The translations under genes were made by a program, and so were the position numbers. Below the pieces are notes generated by a model. That model saw only the letters and a list, made by a program, of their open reading frames with translations. It had not been told where the DNA came from and ran no database searches. From UBA10364 sp038139395 (GTDB lineage Bacteria; Bacteroidota; Bacteroidia; Flavobacteriales; Schleiferiaceae): DNA of 64,000 nucleotides. Shown piece after piece: positions 1 to 9,070 of this stretch (its first letter is position 1; each line of letters opens with the position of its first letter). The DNA lies in the NCBI GenBank assembly GCA_038139395.1, contig JAYOSU010000003.1, positions 1 through 64,000 of the forward strand. The letters run 5' to 3'.

Positions 1-11
1 GCCATTTTTCC

Positions 12-44
12 AAGCCCAATCTAGTCATAGATTGGGCTTTTTTT
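12..44 (+). terminator. Rho-independent terminator of a gene upstream of the window
   Basis: A perfect 12-bp stem (12-23 with 28-39) closes a GTCA loop and runs into seven T residues (38-44). It would end a plus-strand transcript entering from the left edge and separates it from the porin gene that starts at 104. Confidence 0.85.
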
Positions 45-103
45 ATGCTCTAAATGCTAGGTTCATTCTTTATTGAACCATTATTGATTAAGTTTACGCC
101 CGT

Positions 104-2068
104 ATGAGGCAAATCCTAATTACATGTTGTGTATTGCTATCTATTGGCTTAATTGGTCAGGTAGACACTACGTTGACGGAAACATTTACAGATACAAGTA
201 ATAGGGAATTATCTGTTTTAATAGATTCTACGAATGCTGATTCGACGCTTCATGCTTTCCATGACACGTTGTTTCGCACAGTTTCTTATGATAAAGGGTA
301 TTTTATCTCTGAGAATGGAGGTATTGCGGATAGTTTAACGCTTTTATTAGACGGCAGGGCGGAAGAACAATTATGGTTAGGTATGAATTGGAATTGGGCG
401 CAACGTCAAAATTCAGCTATTGGAGGAATTACTTTTGACCCATTAAACCCAATAATGATTTCAAATCAAGACGGTTGGCATCAATTTTCAAAATCTCATT
501 TAAAGATGCCTGAATTTCACAGTGCAAGTGCTCCTAGAACAGATTTGAAACTATTAACTGGGATTGGTGGTGGTCAAGTATTTGGTCTGAGGGCAATGTC
601 GCCTGTTGATTCAGCAAAGCAATTTTATTTAGATTATTTACGATCAAATGCACTTGGATTATATCGAAATGAAGGATCGGACGGACATGAATTGAATATA
701 AAAATTCGTCAAGATGGGGCGTATGAAGGAGGGAAACTTGCCCGTCCTTTGCAAGGGGTTGAATTAAGGTATTTTAATTTGACGAGTGGTCAAAATGGCG
801 GACTCTCTAATCCATTGTTGTTTGAAACAAACGTGCCCACCCTTAGAGCGAATTATGCGATTGAGGATAATTCAGGAGCACTTTTTGAGGAACAGTTTGA
901 ATTAAAATTCTATCGCGTTCTTAATCATCGATGGAGATTAAACTCAAAAGCATATAGTAAGCAATGGTCTGTAAAAAATGATACTAGAGTAACCGAGTAT
1001 TTTTGGGACAGTACAGCGACTGATCCAATACTTGCGAATAGAAATTTGGCCTATAATGATTCTTTGAAACTTACAGGCGCTCAAGTTGGAATCGTGTATG
1101 AAAGGCTCTTACATGCCAGCACAAATTCCAATACACACTTATCCATACATACAAATGGTGGTTATGAGATATTATCTAGCAATTCATCAGGTTTAGATGG
1201 CTATAGATTAGATAGCATACATCCAATGGAATCTTTTGATGCTTCAAATCAGCCTTTTTTGAGGAATACAACTCAATTTTCCTATCATAAACGGGATACC
1301 ATATTTTTTAAGGGGCGGTATTCAGTGAATGTAATTGGTTTCAATTCCGGGGCGTACGACATACAAAATAAGTTAGGTTTAATGCGTGTTCCCGGCCAAT
1401 TATGTATTGCATGGAATGTGATTAATCAGCCTCAAATGTTCAGGTTTGAGCAGCTTTATGGATATAGTTATGATCTACGAAATATAGAAGACCCATATTT
1501 CAAAAATGAAATTCAACTTGATTGGACGTTTGGTGACCTTTGGAAAAAGGAGTTCATAGCTTACGGTGCCCAAATAAAAGGCTTGCGCTATTTGAGTAGT
1601 TTCTCTGAGTTAGCTGCTTGGGATGGTTCATATGGACGTGCTCAAATTGGTTTAGGTAGTTACAAAGAAGGTATAAATATTCAGTTGCAAGGATACGCCA
1701 CCTATAAATCTTCCATAGGAGGTTTTGCGACTCCGAACTGGGGAGGCTTTACAGAAATTAATTATAAGAAAAGTGCAGGTTCTAAATTTCAGCTTAAAGC
1801 CGGGGTAAATGTGAGTGTCGAAGACGCGTTTTATACACCGAATTACCTTATTGGTGTACCCATTTGGTCTTTACAAGAAGAGCATTTGGCAGGGCTTTAT
1901 CCATGGTCTACTATTTATTTTGAGTCGAGAATAGCAAATTTTATAGGGGGTATCCGAGTGGTTAATGCTCTAGAAGGGTTAACATCGTATAACTACTTTG
2001 CTTTTGGCGCCACACCAAGAACAGATCGGTGGATTCAGCTAAGTGCCCGTTGGTCTTTGTTTAATTAA
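104..2068 (+). CDS. Putative outer-membrane porin (Bacteroidota putative-porin type)
   Basis: A 654-residue secreted protein. The N-terminus is a hydrophobic signal segment ending near residue 19 (LIGQ), so export through the inner membrane is expected. The rest is rich in alternating polar/aromatic strands with many Tyr, Phe and Trp, and it ends in an aromatic strand (WSLFN), as outer-membrane beta-barrels do. The central motifs, LGLYRNEG near residue 185 and a later NGGLSNP, resemble the Bacteroidota 'putative porin' family (PF14121), but that is recognition by eye. It sits alone on the plus strand behind a terminator and converges on the next gene, the two TAA stops sharing TTAA at 2065-2068. 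The substrate is unknown. An alternative is an unrelated large barrel. Confidence 0.6.
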   Translation: MRQILITCCVLLSIGLIGQVDTTLTETFTDTSNRELSVLIDSTNADSTLHAFHDTLFRTVSYDKGYFISENGGIADSLTLLLDGRAEEQLWLGMNWNWAQRQNSAIGGITFDPLNPIMISNQDGWHQFSKSHLKMPEFHSASAPRTDLKLLTGIGGGQVFGLRAMSPVDSAKQFYLDYLRSNALGLYRNEGSDGHELNIKIRQDGAYEGGKLARPLQGVELRYFNLTSGQNGGLSNPLLFETNVPTLRANYAIEDNSGALFEEQFELKFYRVLNHRWRLNSKAYSKQWSVKNDTRVTEYFWDSTATDPILANRNLAYNDSLKLTGAQVGIVYERLLHASTNSNTHLSIHTNGGYEILSSNSSGLDGYRLDSIHPMESFDASNQPFLRNTTQFSYHKRDTIFFKGRYSVNVIGFNSGAYDIQNKLGLMRVPGQLCIAWNVINQPQMFRFEQLYGYSYDLRNIEDPYFKNEIQLDWTFGDLWKKEFIAYGAQIKGLRYLSSFSELAAWDGSYGRAQIGLGSYKEGINIQLQGYATYKSSIGGFATPNWGGFTEINYKKSAGSKFQLKAGVNVSVEDAFYTPNYLIGVPIWSLQEEHLAGLYPWSTIYFESRIANFIGGIRVVNALEGLTSYNYFAFGATPRTDRWIQLSARWSLFN

Positions 2069-3339
2069 GTTTTTTGAGGAGGCTTCTTAGCAGCAGGGAA
2101 TAAGATATTGTTTAGAATCAAACGATAGCCTGGGCTATTGGGAAATTCTTTCAAGTCGGTAGGTTCATCACCTACCCGGTGCTGATAATCTTCTGGATCG
2201 TGTCCCCCATAAAAGGTCCAATACCCTTCGCCATACGTGCCGTGTATGTATCTAGCGGCAGCATCCGTTTTACTTTTACCAAGTACAGTGGTGGAAGGCT
2301 TTAAGGTTTTGATATCATAGGCTGTGGTTTGACCGTAAAACCCTTTAATCAAGGCAGTGTGATTTTGAACAAGAATCGTTGGAACCACGTCATATTTCGC
2401 AGAAAAGTCAAATAATTCAAAGTAGTCTTGGTCCTCTTTAACGCGTCTAACGCGCTGTTCAGTGATGTCAATGGAAGAATACTCGTAACGTAAGGGGTTC
2501 ATGACTAATTCAAAATTTTCAAAAGCAAAGCATCTGTCATAATCCATAGCTAATGCAGCGCCTGGGGATGACGGATCTCCGTCAAACATACTTTCGCAGA
2601 TATCTGTATTTCTTGATGCCAAAGCGATGTCATAGGAGTCGGTTGCTGAACACATTGCAAATAAAAAACCTCCTTGATTCACATATTCTGAAATCACCTC
2701 AGCAACAACGCCTTTTACTTCACTTACCTTATTGTATCCTAAAGATTTGGCATGGGCTTCAAACCGAGATTTTTGATTAATGTACCATGCAGCGTCTCTA
2801 TACGCACCATAAAATTTTCCGTATTGTCCCGTGAAATCTTCATGATGAAGATGCAGCCAATCGTATTGAGATAAATTTCCACCCAACACCTCATCGTCAT
2901 AAATGGTTTCAAAGGGGATTTCAGCATAGGTTAAAACAAGTGTAACGGCATCGTCCCAAGGTTGTTTTCCAGCCGGTGAATACACTGCTATTTTTGGGAC
3001 TCGTTCAAGTTCTACCGTATTAGTATTCGTACTAGGACTTTTAAGCTCGCTCATTAATGAAATTAAGTTGCTAGCGCTATAGCTTTCATAACTAACACCT
3101 TTTAATAAAGCCTTTTGAATAATAAATTGATCGGCATCTAAAATGACAAAAGATCCACCTCTATGATTCAGTAGCCAATGACACTCATAACCTTTATCTA
3201 CTGCTTCAAAGACTAAGCCGTATGCTTTTAGATGATCCGCTTGCTCTTCATAGTCCATAGGTATTAGTACTTGTCCAAAAGAAGTGGCGTAACTAAAACT
3301 GAAAATTAGAATGACTAAGATTTTTCTAAAACGGGACAT
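2065..3339 (-). CDS. Secreted amidotransferase-like protein, family commonly labelled 'asparagine synthetase B'
   Basis: A 424-residue exported protein with a signal peptide ending near SFGQ. Similar proteins beside dnaB in Bacteroidota genomes are usually labelled asparagine synthetase B, but neither an N-terminal nucleophile Cys glutaminase nor an ATP-pyrophosphatase motif is present, so that name looks wrong. The layout (WLHLHHED near residue 165, a GGFLFAMCSATDS segment with a possible nucleophile Cys near 230, and a late GGHDPED) suggests a class I glutamine-amidotransferase or ThuA-like fold. I start at ATG 3339, preceded by AGAAGG five bases upstream; GTG codons at 3345 and 3342 are alternatives. 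The start lies inside the end of dnaB (14-base overlap), so co-transcription is likely. The function is not known. Confidence 0.6.
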   Translation of the reverse strand: MSRFRKILVILIFSFSYATSFGQVLIPMDYEEQADHLKAYGLVFEAVDKGYECHWLLNHRGGSFVILDADQFIIQKALLKGVSYESYSASNLISLMSELKSPSTNTNTVELERVPKIAVYSPAGKQPWDDAVTLVLTYAEIPFETIYDDEVLGGNLSQYDWLHLHHEDFTGQYGKFYGAYRDAAWYINQKSRFEAHAKSLGYNKVSEVKGVVAEVISEYVNQGGFLFAMCSATDSYDIALASRNTDICESMFDGDPSSPGAALAMDYDRCFAFENFELVMNPLRYEYSSIDITEQRVRRVKEDQDYFELFDFSAKYDVVPTILVQNHTALIKGFYGQTTAYDIKTLKPSTTVLGKSKTDAAARYIHGTYGEGYWTFYGGHDPEDYQHRVGDEPTDLKEFPNSPGYRLILNNILFPAAKKPPQKT

Positions 3340-4840
3340 CACCACCTTCTAAGTCCTGTCGAGGTATATTCGTGTAGCCGTCATTTGTTGACTTGCTTTC
3401 TTCCCCATCATTCATTTTACTTTCCATAATCATTCTTGAACCTTGATCTAAATCAGAGAATTTAGCAAGTTCTGCAATGAAGCGTAATCTCACATCTTCC
3501 AATGAACCGTTTCTATGCTTGGCAATAATGATTTCCGCTTGATTGTCAGAAGGGTCGCCATCTTCCCATTCGGAAATGGAATAATATTGTGGGCGGTAAA
3601 TAAAGCTTACAATATCTGCATCTTGTTCAATTGCTCCTGATTCTCGAAGGTCACTAAGCTGTGGACGTTTTGAGGCAGATCTTGTCTCAACGGCACGTGA
3701 CAATTGAGAAAGTGCAATCACCGGGACGCTTAATTCCTTGGCAATGGATTTCAGAGATCGTGATATTGTTGAAATTTCTTGTTCCCGATTTCCCTGCGTT
3801 TTGGACCCCCCAACTGTCATGAGCTGCAGATAATCAATCACAATAAGATCCAAACCTTGGGTGCTTTTCAAACGCCGAACCTTAGCTCTTAAATCAAAGA
3901 CGGATAAGGCGGGTGTATCGTCAATGAAGAGATGAGCCTTTTCTAGGTCTTTTACCCCTGATGTTAATTCATTCCACTCTCTATCAGTAAGGTCCCCTTT
4001 TCTGAGTTTTTCTGAACTAAGACCCGTTTCAGAAGATATAATTCGAGTAATCAGCTGAACAGAAGACATCTCTAAGGAGAAAACAGCAACTTTTTTATGA
4101 TGATCTACCGCCATGTTTCTGGCCATGGACAGTACAAATGCGGTTTTACCCATACCTGGCCTTGCAGCGAGTATGATCAAATCAGAAGGCTGCCACCCTG
4201 AAGTAACTCTATCCAATTCAGAGAATCCAGAAGGAATACCTGAAAGCCCCTCTTGCTTTGAAATATTTTCGATTTTATCAATGGCCTGTCGAATCAAAAC
4301 TTCAGCACTTTCATAATTTCTTTTCAGGTTGCCTTGGGCAACTTCAAAAAGCTTTTGTTCGGAATTGTCTAAAAGCTCTAATACATCCGTAGTTTCATCA
4401 AATGCACTTTCTATTATTTCAGAAGATATTCGAATCAATTCGCGCTGAATGTGCTTTTGGAGTATGATACGGGCGTGATATTCAATGTGCGCAGCTGAAC
4501 TTACTTTTTGACTCAATTGAGCCAAATAGGCCTCACCACCGGATTTTTTCATTAATCCTTCCTTTCTCAATTCTGAAGCAACCGTTAGGATATCTACGGG
4601 TTGATTATCACCGAAAAGTATGGTAATGATTTTGAAGATGTTCTTGTGTTGATCTTTATAAAAAGCCTCTGGATGGAGGATATCAATAATATTTGCCAAC
4701 GCATTTTTATCTATTAAAAGCGCACCCAATACAGCTTCCTCCAAATCAATTGCTTGTGGAGGTATTCTTCCTCCTGCAGTTAAATTGGTTGTTTGCCCAA
4801 GAGTTCTTGGTTTTTGATTGCTGTATTGTGGGTCTTCCAT
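3326..4840 (-). CDS. dnaB: Replicative DNA helicase DnaB
   Basis: A 504-residue hexameric 5'-3' helicase that unwinds DNA at the replication fork and recruits primase. The N-terminal helical domain (about residues 25-130) starts with PPQAIDLEEAVLGALL. The RecA-like ATPase domain carries Walker A ARPGMGKT at 226-233, a Walker B-like LIVIDYLQLM, and the arginine-finger/H4 region ending SDLRESGAIEQDADIV. Length and motifs match the family. It lies two bases after accA and overlaps the downstream secreted protein, so these genes probably share a transcript. The accA-dnaB-'asnB-like' order is one I recognise from Flavobacteriia. Confidence 0.97.
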   Translation of the reverse strand: MEDPQYSNQKPRTLGQTTNLTAGGRIPPQAIDLEEAVLGALLIDKNALANIIDILHPEAFYKDQHKNIFKIITILFGDNQPVDILTVASELRKEGLMKKSGGEAYLAQLSQKVSSAAHIEYHARIILQKHIQRELIRISSEIIESAFDETTDVLELLDNSEQKLFEVAQGNLKRNYESAEVLIRQAIDKIENISKQEGLSGIPSGFSELDRVTSGWQPSDLIILAARPGMGKTAFVLSMARNMAVDHHKKVAVFSLEMSSVQLITRIISSETGLSSEKLRKGDLTDREWNELTSGVKDLEKAHLFIDDTPALSVFDLRAKVRRLKSTQGLDLIVIDYLQLMTVGGSKTQGNREQEISTISRSLKSIAKELSVPVIALSQLSRAVETRSASKRPQLSDLRESGAIEQDADIVSFIYRPQYYSISEWEDGDPSDNQAEIIIAKHRNGSLEDVRLRFIAELAKFSDLDQGSRMIMESKMNDGEESKSTNDGYTNIPRQDLEGGDVPF

Positions 4841-4842
4841 AG

Positions 4843-5796
4843 TTATTCTGCGTATACGCCCATGCTGAAGAATTTATCCATTCGTTGCGCGACGCGTTCT
4901 TCAGCCTCAATTTTCTGTAAAGCTTTTGTGTGTTTAATGATGCTCTTTTTAACCTCTGCAAACATCAATTCTGGATTTGCATGGGCTCCTCCAAGAGGTT
5001 CCTTTATGATTCCGTCAATTAGACCATTTTTCTTCATATCTGTAGCAGTGAGTTTTAGCGCTTCAGCTGCTTTTTCTTTGTGATCCCAAGAACGCCAAAG
5101 TATGGAAGAACAGCTTTCAGGTGAAATAACGGAATACCATGTGTTTTCTAACATGAGGACTCGGTCTCCAACACCAATTCCAATTGCGCCTCCTGATGCT
5201 CCCTCTCCAATAATGATGCAGATAACAGGCACTTTTAGACGAGACATTTCCATTATATTTTTGGCTATTGCCTCACCTTGTCCTCTTTCTTCTGCTTCTA
5301 AACCAGGAAACGCTCCTGGTGTATCAATGAGTGTAACAATAGGGCGATTAAATTTTTCTGCCTGCTTCATCAATCGCAAAGCTTTTCTGTAACCCTCTGG
5401 ATTGGCCATGCCAAAATTTCTATACTGACGCATCTTTGTATTTACGCCTTTTTGCTGTCCGATGAACATGTAGGTTTGATCACCCATTGTTCCCCAACCA
5501 CCAATCATGGCTTTGTCGTCTTTGACTCCGCGGTCGCCGTGCAATTCAATAAAGTTTCCTTCGGTTAGGGCTTCTATGTATGCTTGGGTATATGGACGTT
5601 GAGGATGACGAGAAAGTTGTACTCTTTCCCAAGCATTTAGGTTGCCGTAGATTTCTTTTTTCTTTTCTACGAGTTTTTTTCGAATGTCCTCTATGGTTTT
5701 TGCCATATCGACTCCAGTATCGTCTGCTAATTCAAGAGCCTTATTTAACTGTATTTCAAGCTCTTCAATAGGTTTTTCGAAAGAAAGATATTCCAT
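4843..5796 (-). CDS. accA: Acetyl-CoA carboxylase carboxyltransferase subunit alpha
   Basis: 317 residues, the usual AccA length. Together with AccD it moves the carboxyl group from carboxybiotin-BCCP to acetyl-CoA, giving malonyl-CoA for fatty-acid synthesis. Typical signatures are visible: YIEALTEGNFIELHGDR, DTPGAFPGLEAEERGQGEAI (split over about 170-190) and the oxyanion-hole region GEGASGGAIGIGVGD. I chose ATG 5796 (MEYLSFEKPI), which gives the normal family start; the longer frame begins at a TTG. AccD, AccB and AccC are not in the window. It lies two bases upstream of dnaB. Confidence 0.96.
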   Translation of the reverse strand: MEYLSFEKPIEELEIQLNKALELADDTGVDMAKTIEDIRKKLVEKKKEIYGNLNAWERVQLSRHPQRPYTQAYIEALTEGNFIELHGDRGVKDDKAMIGGWGTMGDQTYMFIGQQKGVNTKMRQYRNFGMANPEGYRKALRLMKQAEKFNRPIVTLIDTPGAFPGLEAEERGQGEAIAKNIMEMSRLKVPVICIIIGEGASGGAIGIGVGDRVLMLENTWYSVISPESCSSILWRSWDHKEKAAEALKLTATDMKKNGLIDGIIKEPLGGAHANPELMFAEVKKSIIKHTKALQKIEAEERVAQRMDKFFSMGVYAE

Positions 5797-5842
5797 GTGT
5801 AACGTGTTTTTCACATCCCGCAAAATACCAAAACAAATTACT

Positions 5843-6772
5843 TTAACGCTTCCTTTTGTTCGCTTTTATAATACCATTTGCAATAACAGTAGCTAGGATA
5901 ATAATCACCCCAAGGTAAAATTGCGTAGACATACTCTCTGATGCTCCAAAAAAAAGAGCAGCGAGAATGATGCCGTAAACGGGCTCTAGATTAATGGCAA
6001 GCATGACACTGAAGGGTGACAGACGTTTTAAAAGCTCTACACTTTTGATAAAAGGGTATGCAGTGCATAGTAGTGCCAAAACCCCGATAAATAGATAGTC
6101 GTTCTGATTGGAAGCCCAAAGATTCATTGGATTATTTCCACGAATAACGTCGAACAAAAGAATTGATAAAAATGCAAAGGTGATTTCCCAAAATGTTACC
6201 TGAACAGGCTTAGGATACCTTTCTACTAGCTGCTTGTTTAAGATGCTAAATGAAGCACTGAGCATTGCACTGAATAAGGCGATAACCAAACCCAATTGAA
6301 AATTGGTTATTTGAATTCCATAGTAGTGGATTTCTTTTATATCAACTGAATGTGGTTTTTCGTAAAACACAATACCAATTCCTACGATTACAAGAAGGCC
6401 TAAAATTATTTCAGTGATGTCAAATTTGGTTTTGGATAAAATTGGATTAAGCAGTGAAGACCAGAGCGCACCTGTTGATACTCCAGCAAGTGTAATGCTT
6501 ACATTAGAGATCTTAATAGCTCCAAAAAAAGTAATCCAATGCACGGCAATCAACAAGCCGCATAACCACATAAACACCAAGTCCTTCGCGTTTGCTGTAA
6601 ATCCTCTTTTGCGATAAATGAGATAACATGCAATTGCCACAGAGGTTAGTGCTGTTCTGTTGAAAACAAGAGACAATGCGTCAATACTGATAAACTTTCC
6701 AAGAATGGCAGTAAATCCCCAAATAAATACAATAAAGTGAAGGTTCAGTTGATCCTTGGCAAATGAATTCAT
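5843..6772 (-). CDS. EamA/DMT-family membrane transporter
   Basis: A 309-residue integral membrane protein with about ten hydrophobic segments arranged as two EamA repeats (roughly residues 10-140 and 155-300), the drug/metabolite transporter fold. Short family-like motifs are visible, such as IKISNVSITLAG and LSPFSVMLAINLEPVYG, the latter the usual end-of-repeat 'L.P.....EP..' signature. The substrate cannot be told. ATG 6772 is chosen because it follows the lptG-type stop by one base (TGATATG), implying translational coupling; the frame stays open further upstream inside lptG. Confidence 0.88.
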   Translation of the reverse strand: MNSFAKDQLNLHFIVFIWGFTAILGKFISIDALSLVFNRTALTSVAIACYLIYRKRGFTANAKDLVFMWLCGLLIAVHWITFFGAIKISNVSITLAGVSTGALWSSLLNPILSKTKFDITEIILGLLVIVGIGIVFYEKPHSVDIKEIHYYGIQITNFQLGLVIALFSAMLSASFSILNKQLVERYPKPVQVTFWEITFAFLSILLFDVIRGNNPMNLWASNQNDYLFIGVLALLCTAYPFIKSVELLKRLSPFSVMLAINLEPVYGIILAALFFGASESMSTQFYLGVIIILATVIANGIIKANKRKR

Positions 6773-6773
6773 A

Positions 6774-7898
6774 TCACTTTGGCGCTTTATTATACCTCCA
6801 CAGCGCAATTCCTGCGAAGAGTAAATTAGGAATCCAAATCGCAAATTCTGCTGGTTGAATAGTTATCCAAGTAAGGGCCTTGCCAAGCCATTTGTCGGAG
6901 GATAAAACACCAGTTGTAGCAAAGGTTTGTGAGATTTGCATGGCAAATACATAGATGGCACAAAGCACTAGGCCAATAGCAATATTCACCCCTAATCCAC
7001 CGCGTCTTTTTTGGCTAGCCAATGATACAGCTAGAAGAACAAAAACAAAGGAACTGAGTGGGTAAGAAGATCTACGCTGCATTTCCATTTGGTAAGAAGC
7101 GATGTTTTCATTTCCTGTTATTTCTTCTTGTGCGATAAATCTACTCAACTCTTTCGAATTCATGGTCGCTATTGAGTTCAGTTTGGGTGCGATTTGCTCC
7201 GAAGTAAACTGAAGAACCGTGTCTAACTTGCGTCCTGTGGCAATGGTTTCAACGCCTAAGCTGTCTAATTTTCGCATTCGGTAGTTATCTAACCTCCATT
7301 TTCCTGTAGCCGTATCTAATCGCACAAAATCTGCGCTTAATTTGGAAGTTAAAACATGGTTGTCAAATGTCTCGTAAGTGAATTGATAACCACTTTGTCG
7401 GATTCCTGAATAAGTTTCAAAATAAACATAATGCCCAGGTAAAACTTGACGATGCACCTTCTGGTTAATCGGACGATTGACTCCGGTGATGTATTTCTCC
7501 TCAAACCGAATTCTCTTGATATTAGTCTGTGGCACCAATAAGTGGTTGAGCGTTAAAGAAAGCACACAGATAAGCGTTGCTCCAATCGCATAGGGGCGAA
7601 GCAATCTATTAAAGCTAGTGCCTGAAGTTAAGATGGCCACAATTTCTGTGTTCGAAGCAATTCTCGAGGTGAACCAAATGGTGGAAATGAAGAGAATTAG
7701 GGCACTGAAAAGGTTTCCATAAAATGCGATGAAATTGATATAATAATCGAAAACGATTTCATTCATCGTTGCGCCATTTTGAAAGTCGTCGATTTTCTCG
7801 CTGATATCAAAGACAATCGCTATGGCGAGAATGAGAATCATGGTCAAGAAAAAGCTTCCCATGAATTTCTTTAATATGTACCAATCCAATTTATTCAC
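6774..7898 (-). CDS. LptF/LptG-family LPS export permease
   Basis: A 374-residue YjgP/YjgQ-family inner-membrane permease. In the family two copies form the transmembrane part of the LptB2FG ATP-driven machine that extracts lipopolysaccharide for transport to the outer membrane. The N-terminus MNKLDWYILKKFMGSFFLT is the typical family start. There are three N-terminal hydrophobic segments (10-120), a periplasmic beta-rich domain (about 130-255) and three C-terminal segments. Bacteroidota usually have two such genes; whether this is LptF or LptG is not decidable from sequence alone. It lies two bases downstream of tgt and one base before the EamA gene. Confidence 0.92.
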   Translation of the reverse strand: MNKLDWYILKKFMGSFFLTMILILAIAIVFDISEKIDDFQNGATMNEIVFDYYINFIAFYGNLFSALILFISTIWFTSRIASNTEIVAILTSGTSFNRLLRPYAIGATLICVLSLTLNHLLVPQTNIKRIRFEEKYITGVNRPINQKVHRQVLPGHYVYFETYSGIRQSGYQFTYETFDNHVLTSKLSADFVRLDTATGKWRLDNYRMRKLDSLGVETIATGRKLDTVLQFTSEQIAPKLNSIATMNSKELSRFIAQEEITGNENIASYQMEMQRRSSYPLSSFVFVLLAVSLASQKRRGGLGVNIAIGLVLCAIYVFAMQISQTFATTGVLSSDKWLGKALTWITIQPAEFAIWIPNLLFAGIALWRYNKAPK

Positions 7899-7900
7899 CC

Positions 7901-9031
7901 CTACAATCTACGCTCTAATTTTGGGATCATGTGATTTTTCCAACTCGCAAAATCACCTGAAATAATTTGTTTTCTGGCTTCTTCCACGAGCCACAGGTAG
8001 AATCTAATATTGTGCATAGAAGCAATTTGGGCTCCCAAACTTTCTTTACTATGAATGAGGTGACGAACATAGGCCTTGGTGTAGGCAGCATCTACGAAGC
8101 TTGTTCCATGCGGGTCAATAGGCTCGTGAATGTTTTCCCATTTCTTATTGCGAATATTTATGATTCCTTCACTCGTGAATAATTGACCATTTCGACCGTT
8201 ACGTGTGGGCATCACACAATCAAACATATCTACTCCGAGACTTATGTTTTCAAGAATATTTGCGGGCGTTCCCACGCCCATTAAGTACCTAGGTTTATCC
8301 TTAGGTAAAATTGTGCACGCACCTGCTGCATGTTTATACATTTCTTCCGCAGGTTCACCAACACTTAATCCGCCAATTGCATTGCCATCTGCATTTTTGC
8401 TCGCAATGTATTCAGCGCTTTCATCTCTCAAATCTTCAAAAGTTGATCCCTGAATAATGGGGAACAGCGATTGGTTATATCCATAAAGCGGTTGAGTTTC
8501 TCTTAATCGATCTATGCATCTATCCAACCATCTATGCGTCATGTGCATCGATTTCTTGGCATATTCGTGACTGCTTGGGAAGGGTGGGCATTCGTCAAAG
8601 GCCATAATGATGTCCGCGCCTATTTCTCGCTGAATGTCCATCACCCTTTCAGGAGTAAAAAGATGCTTGGTTCCATCAATATGGGAGGCGAAGGTAGCAC
8701 CCTGCTCGTCAATTTTTCGTTGATTAGCAAGACTATAAACTTGATAGCCACCGCTGTCCGTGAGTATGGGGCCGTCCCAGCCGTTAAACTTATGTAAACC
8801 ACCGGCCTCTTTTAGAATTGCAGTCCCTGGTCGAAGGAACAAGTGATAGGTATTGCCTAAGATGATTTGTGCCTTGGTATCTTCTTTTAAATCTTTGGTA
8901 TGCACTCCCTTAACGGTTCCTGCCGTTCCAACAGGCATGAAGATTGGCGTTTGTATTTGACCATGATCTGTGGTAATAATTCCTGCACGAGCAGAGCTCT
9001 TTGGATCCGTGTGTTTGAGTTGAAACTTCAT
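7901..9031 (-). CDS. tgt: Queuine tRNA-ribosyltransferase
   Basis: A 376-residue TIM-barrel enzyme that exchanges guanine-34 for preQ1 in GUN-anticodon tRNAs. The catalytic and substrate segments are clear: NTYHLFLRPG, TDSGGYQVYSLA, the catalytic Asp region GVDMFDCVMPTRNGRNG, and GGLSVGEP. ATG 9031 (MKFQLKH) is chosen; the frame extends six codons upstream without support. The region where Escherichia coli has the zinc ligands CxCxxC reads DPHGTSFVDAAY here, so three zinc cysteines are missing, while the later His (SMHNIRFYL) remains. As far as I recall this is a lineage trait of Bacteroidota. It diverges from rsmG across 39 bp. Confidence 0.96.
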   Translation of the reverse strand: MKFQLKHTDPKSSARAGIITTDHGQIQTPIFMPVGTAGTVKGVHTKDLKEDTKAQIILGNTYHLFLRPGTAILKEAGGLHKFNGWDGPILTDSGGYQVYSLANQRKIDEQGATFASHIDGTKHLFTPERVMDIQREIGADIIMAFDECPPFPSSHEYAKKSMHMTHRWLDRCIDRLRETQPLYGYNQSLFPIIQGSTFEDLRDESAEYIASKNADGNAIGGLSVGEPAEEMYKHAAGACTILPKDKPRYLMGVGTPANILENISLGVDMFDCVMPTRNGRNGQLFTSEGIINIRNKKWENIHEPIDPHGTSFVDAAYTKAYVRHLIHSKESLGAQIASMHNIRFYLWLVEEARKQIISGDFASWKNHMIPKLERRL

Positions 9032-9058
9032 AAAGAGCAAAAGTACCAACTACGAGCA

Positions 9059-9066
9059 TATCTTTG
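9059..9066 (+). promoter_or_regulatory. Bacteroidota -7 promoter box for rsmG
   Basis: TATCTTTG matches the TAnnTTTG -7 element and ends four bases before the rsmG ATG, so the transcript should be nearly leaderless. No clear TTG -33 element is seen at 17-23 bp upstream. Confidence 0.5.
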
Positions 9067-9070
9067 CATC

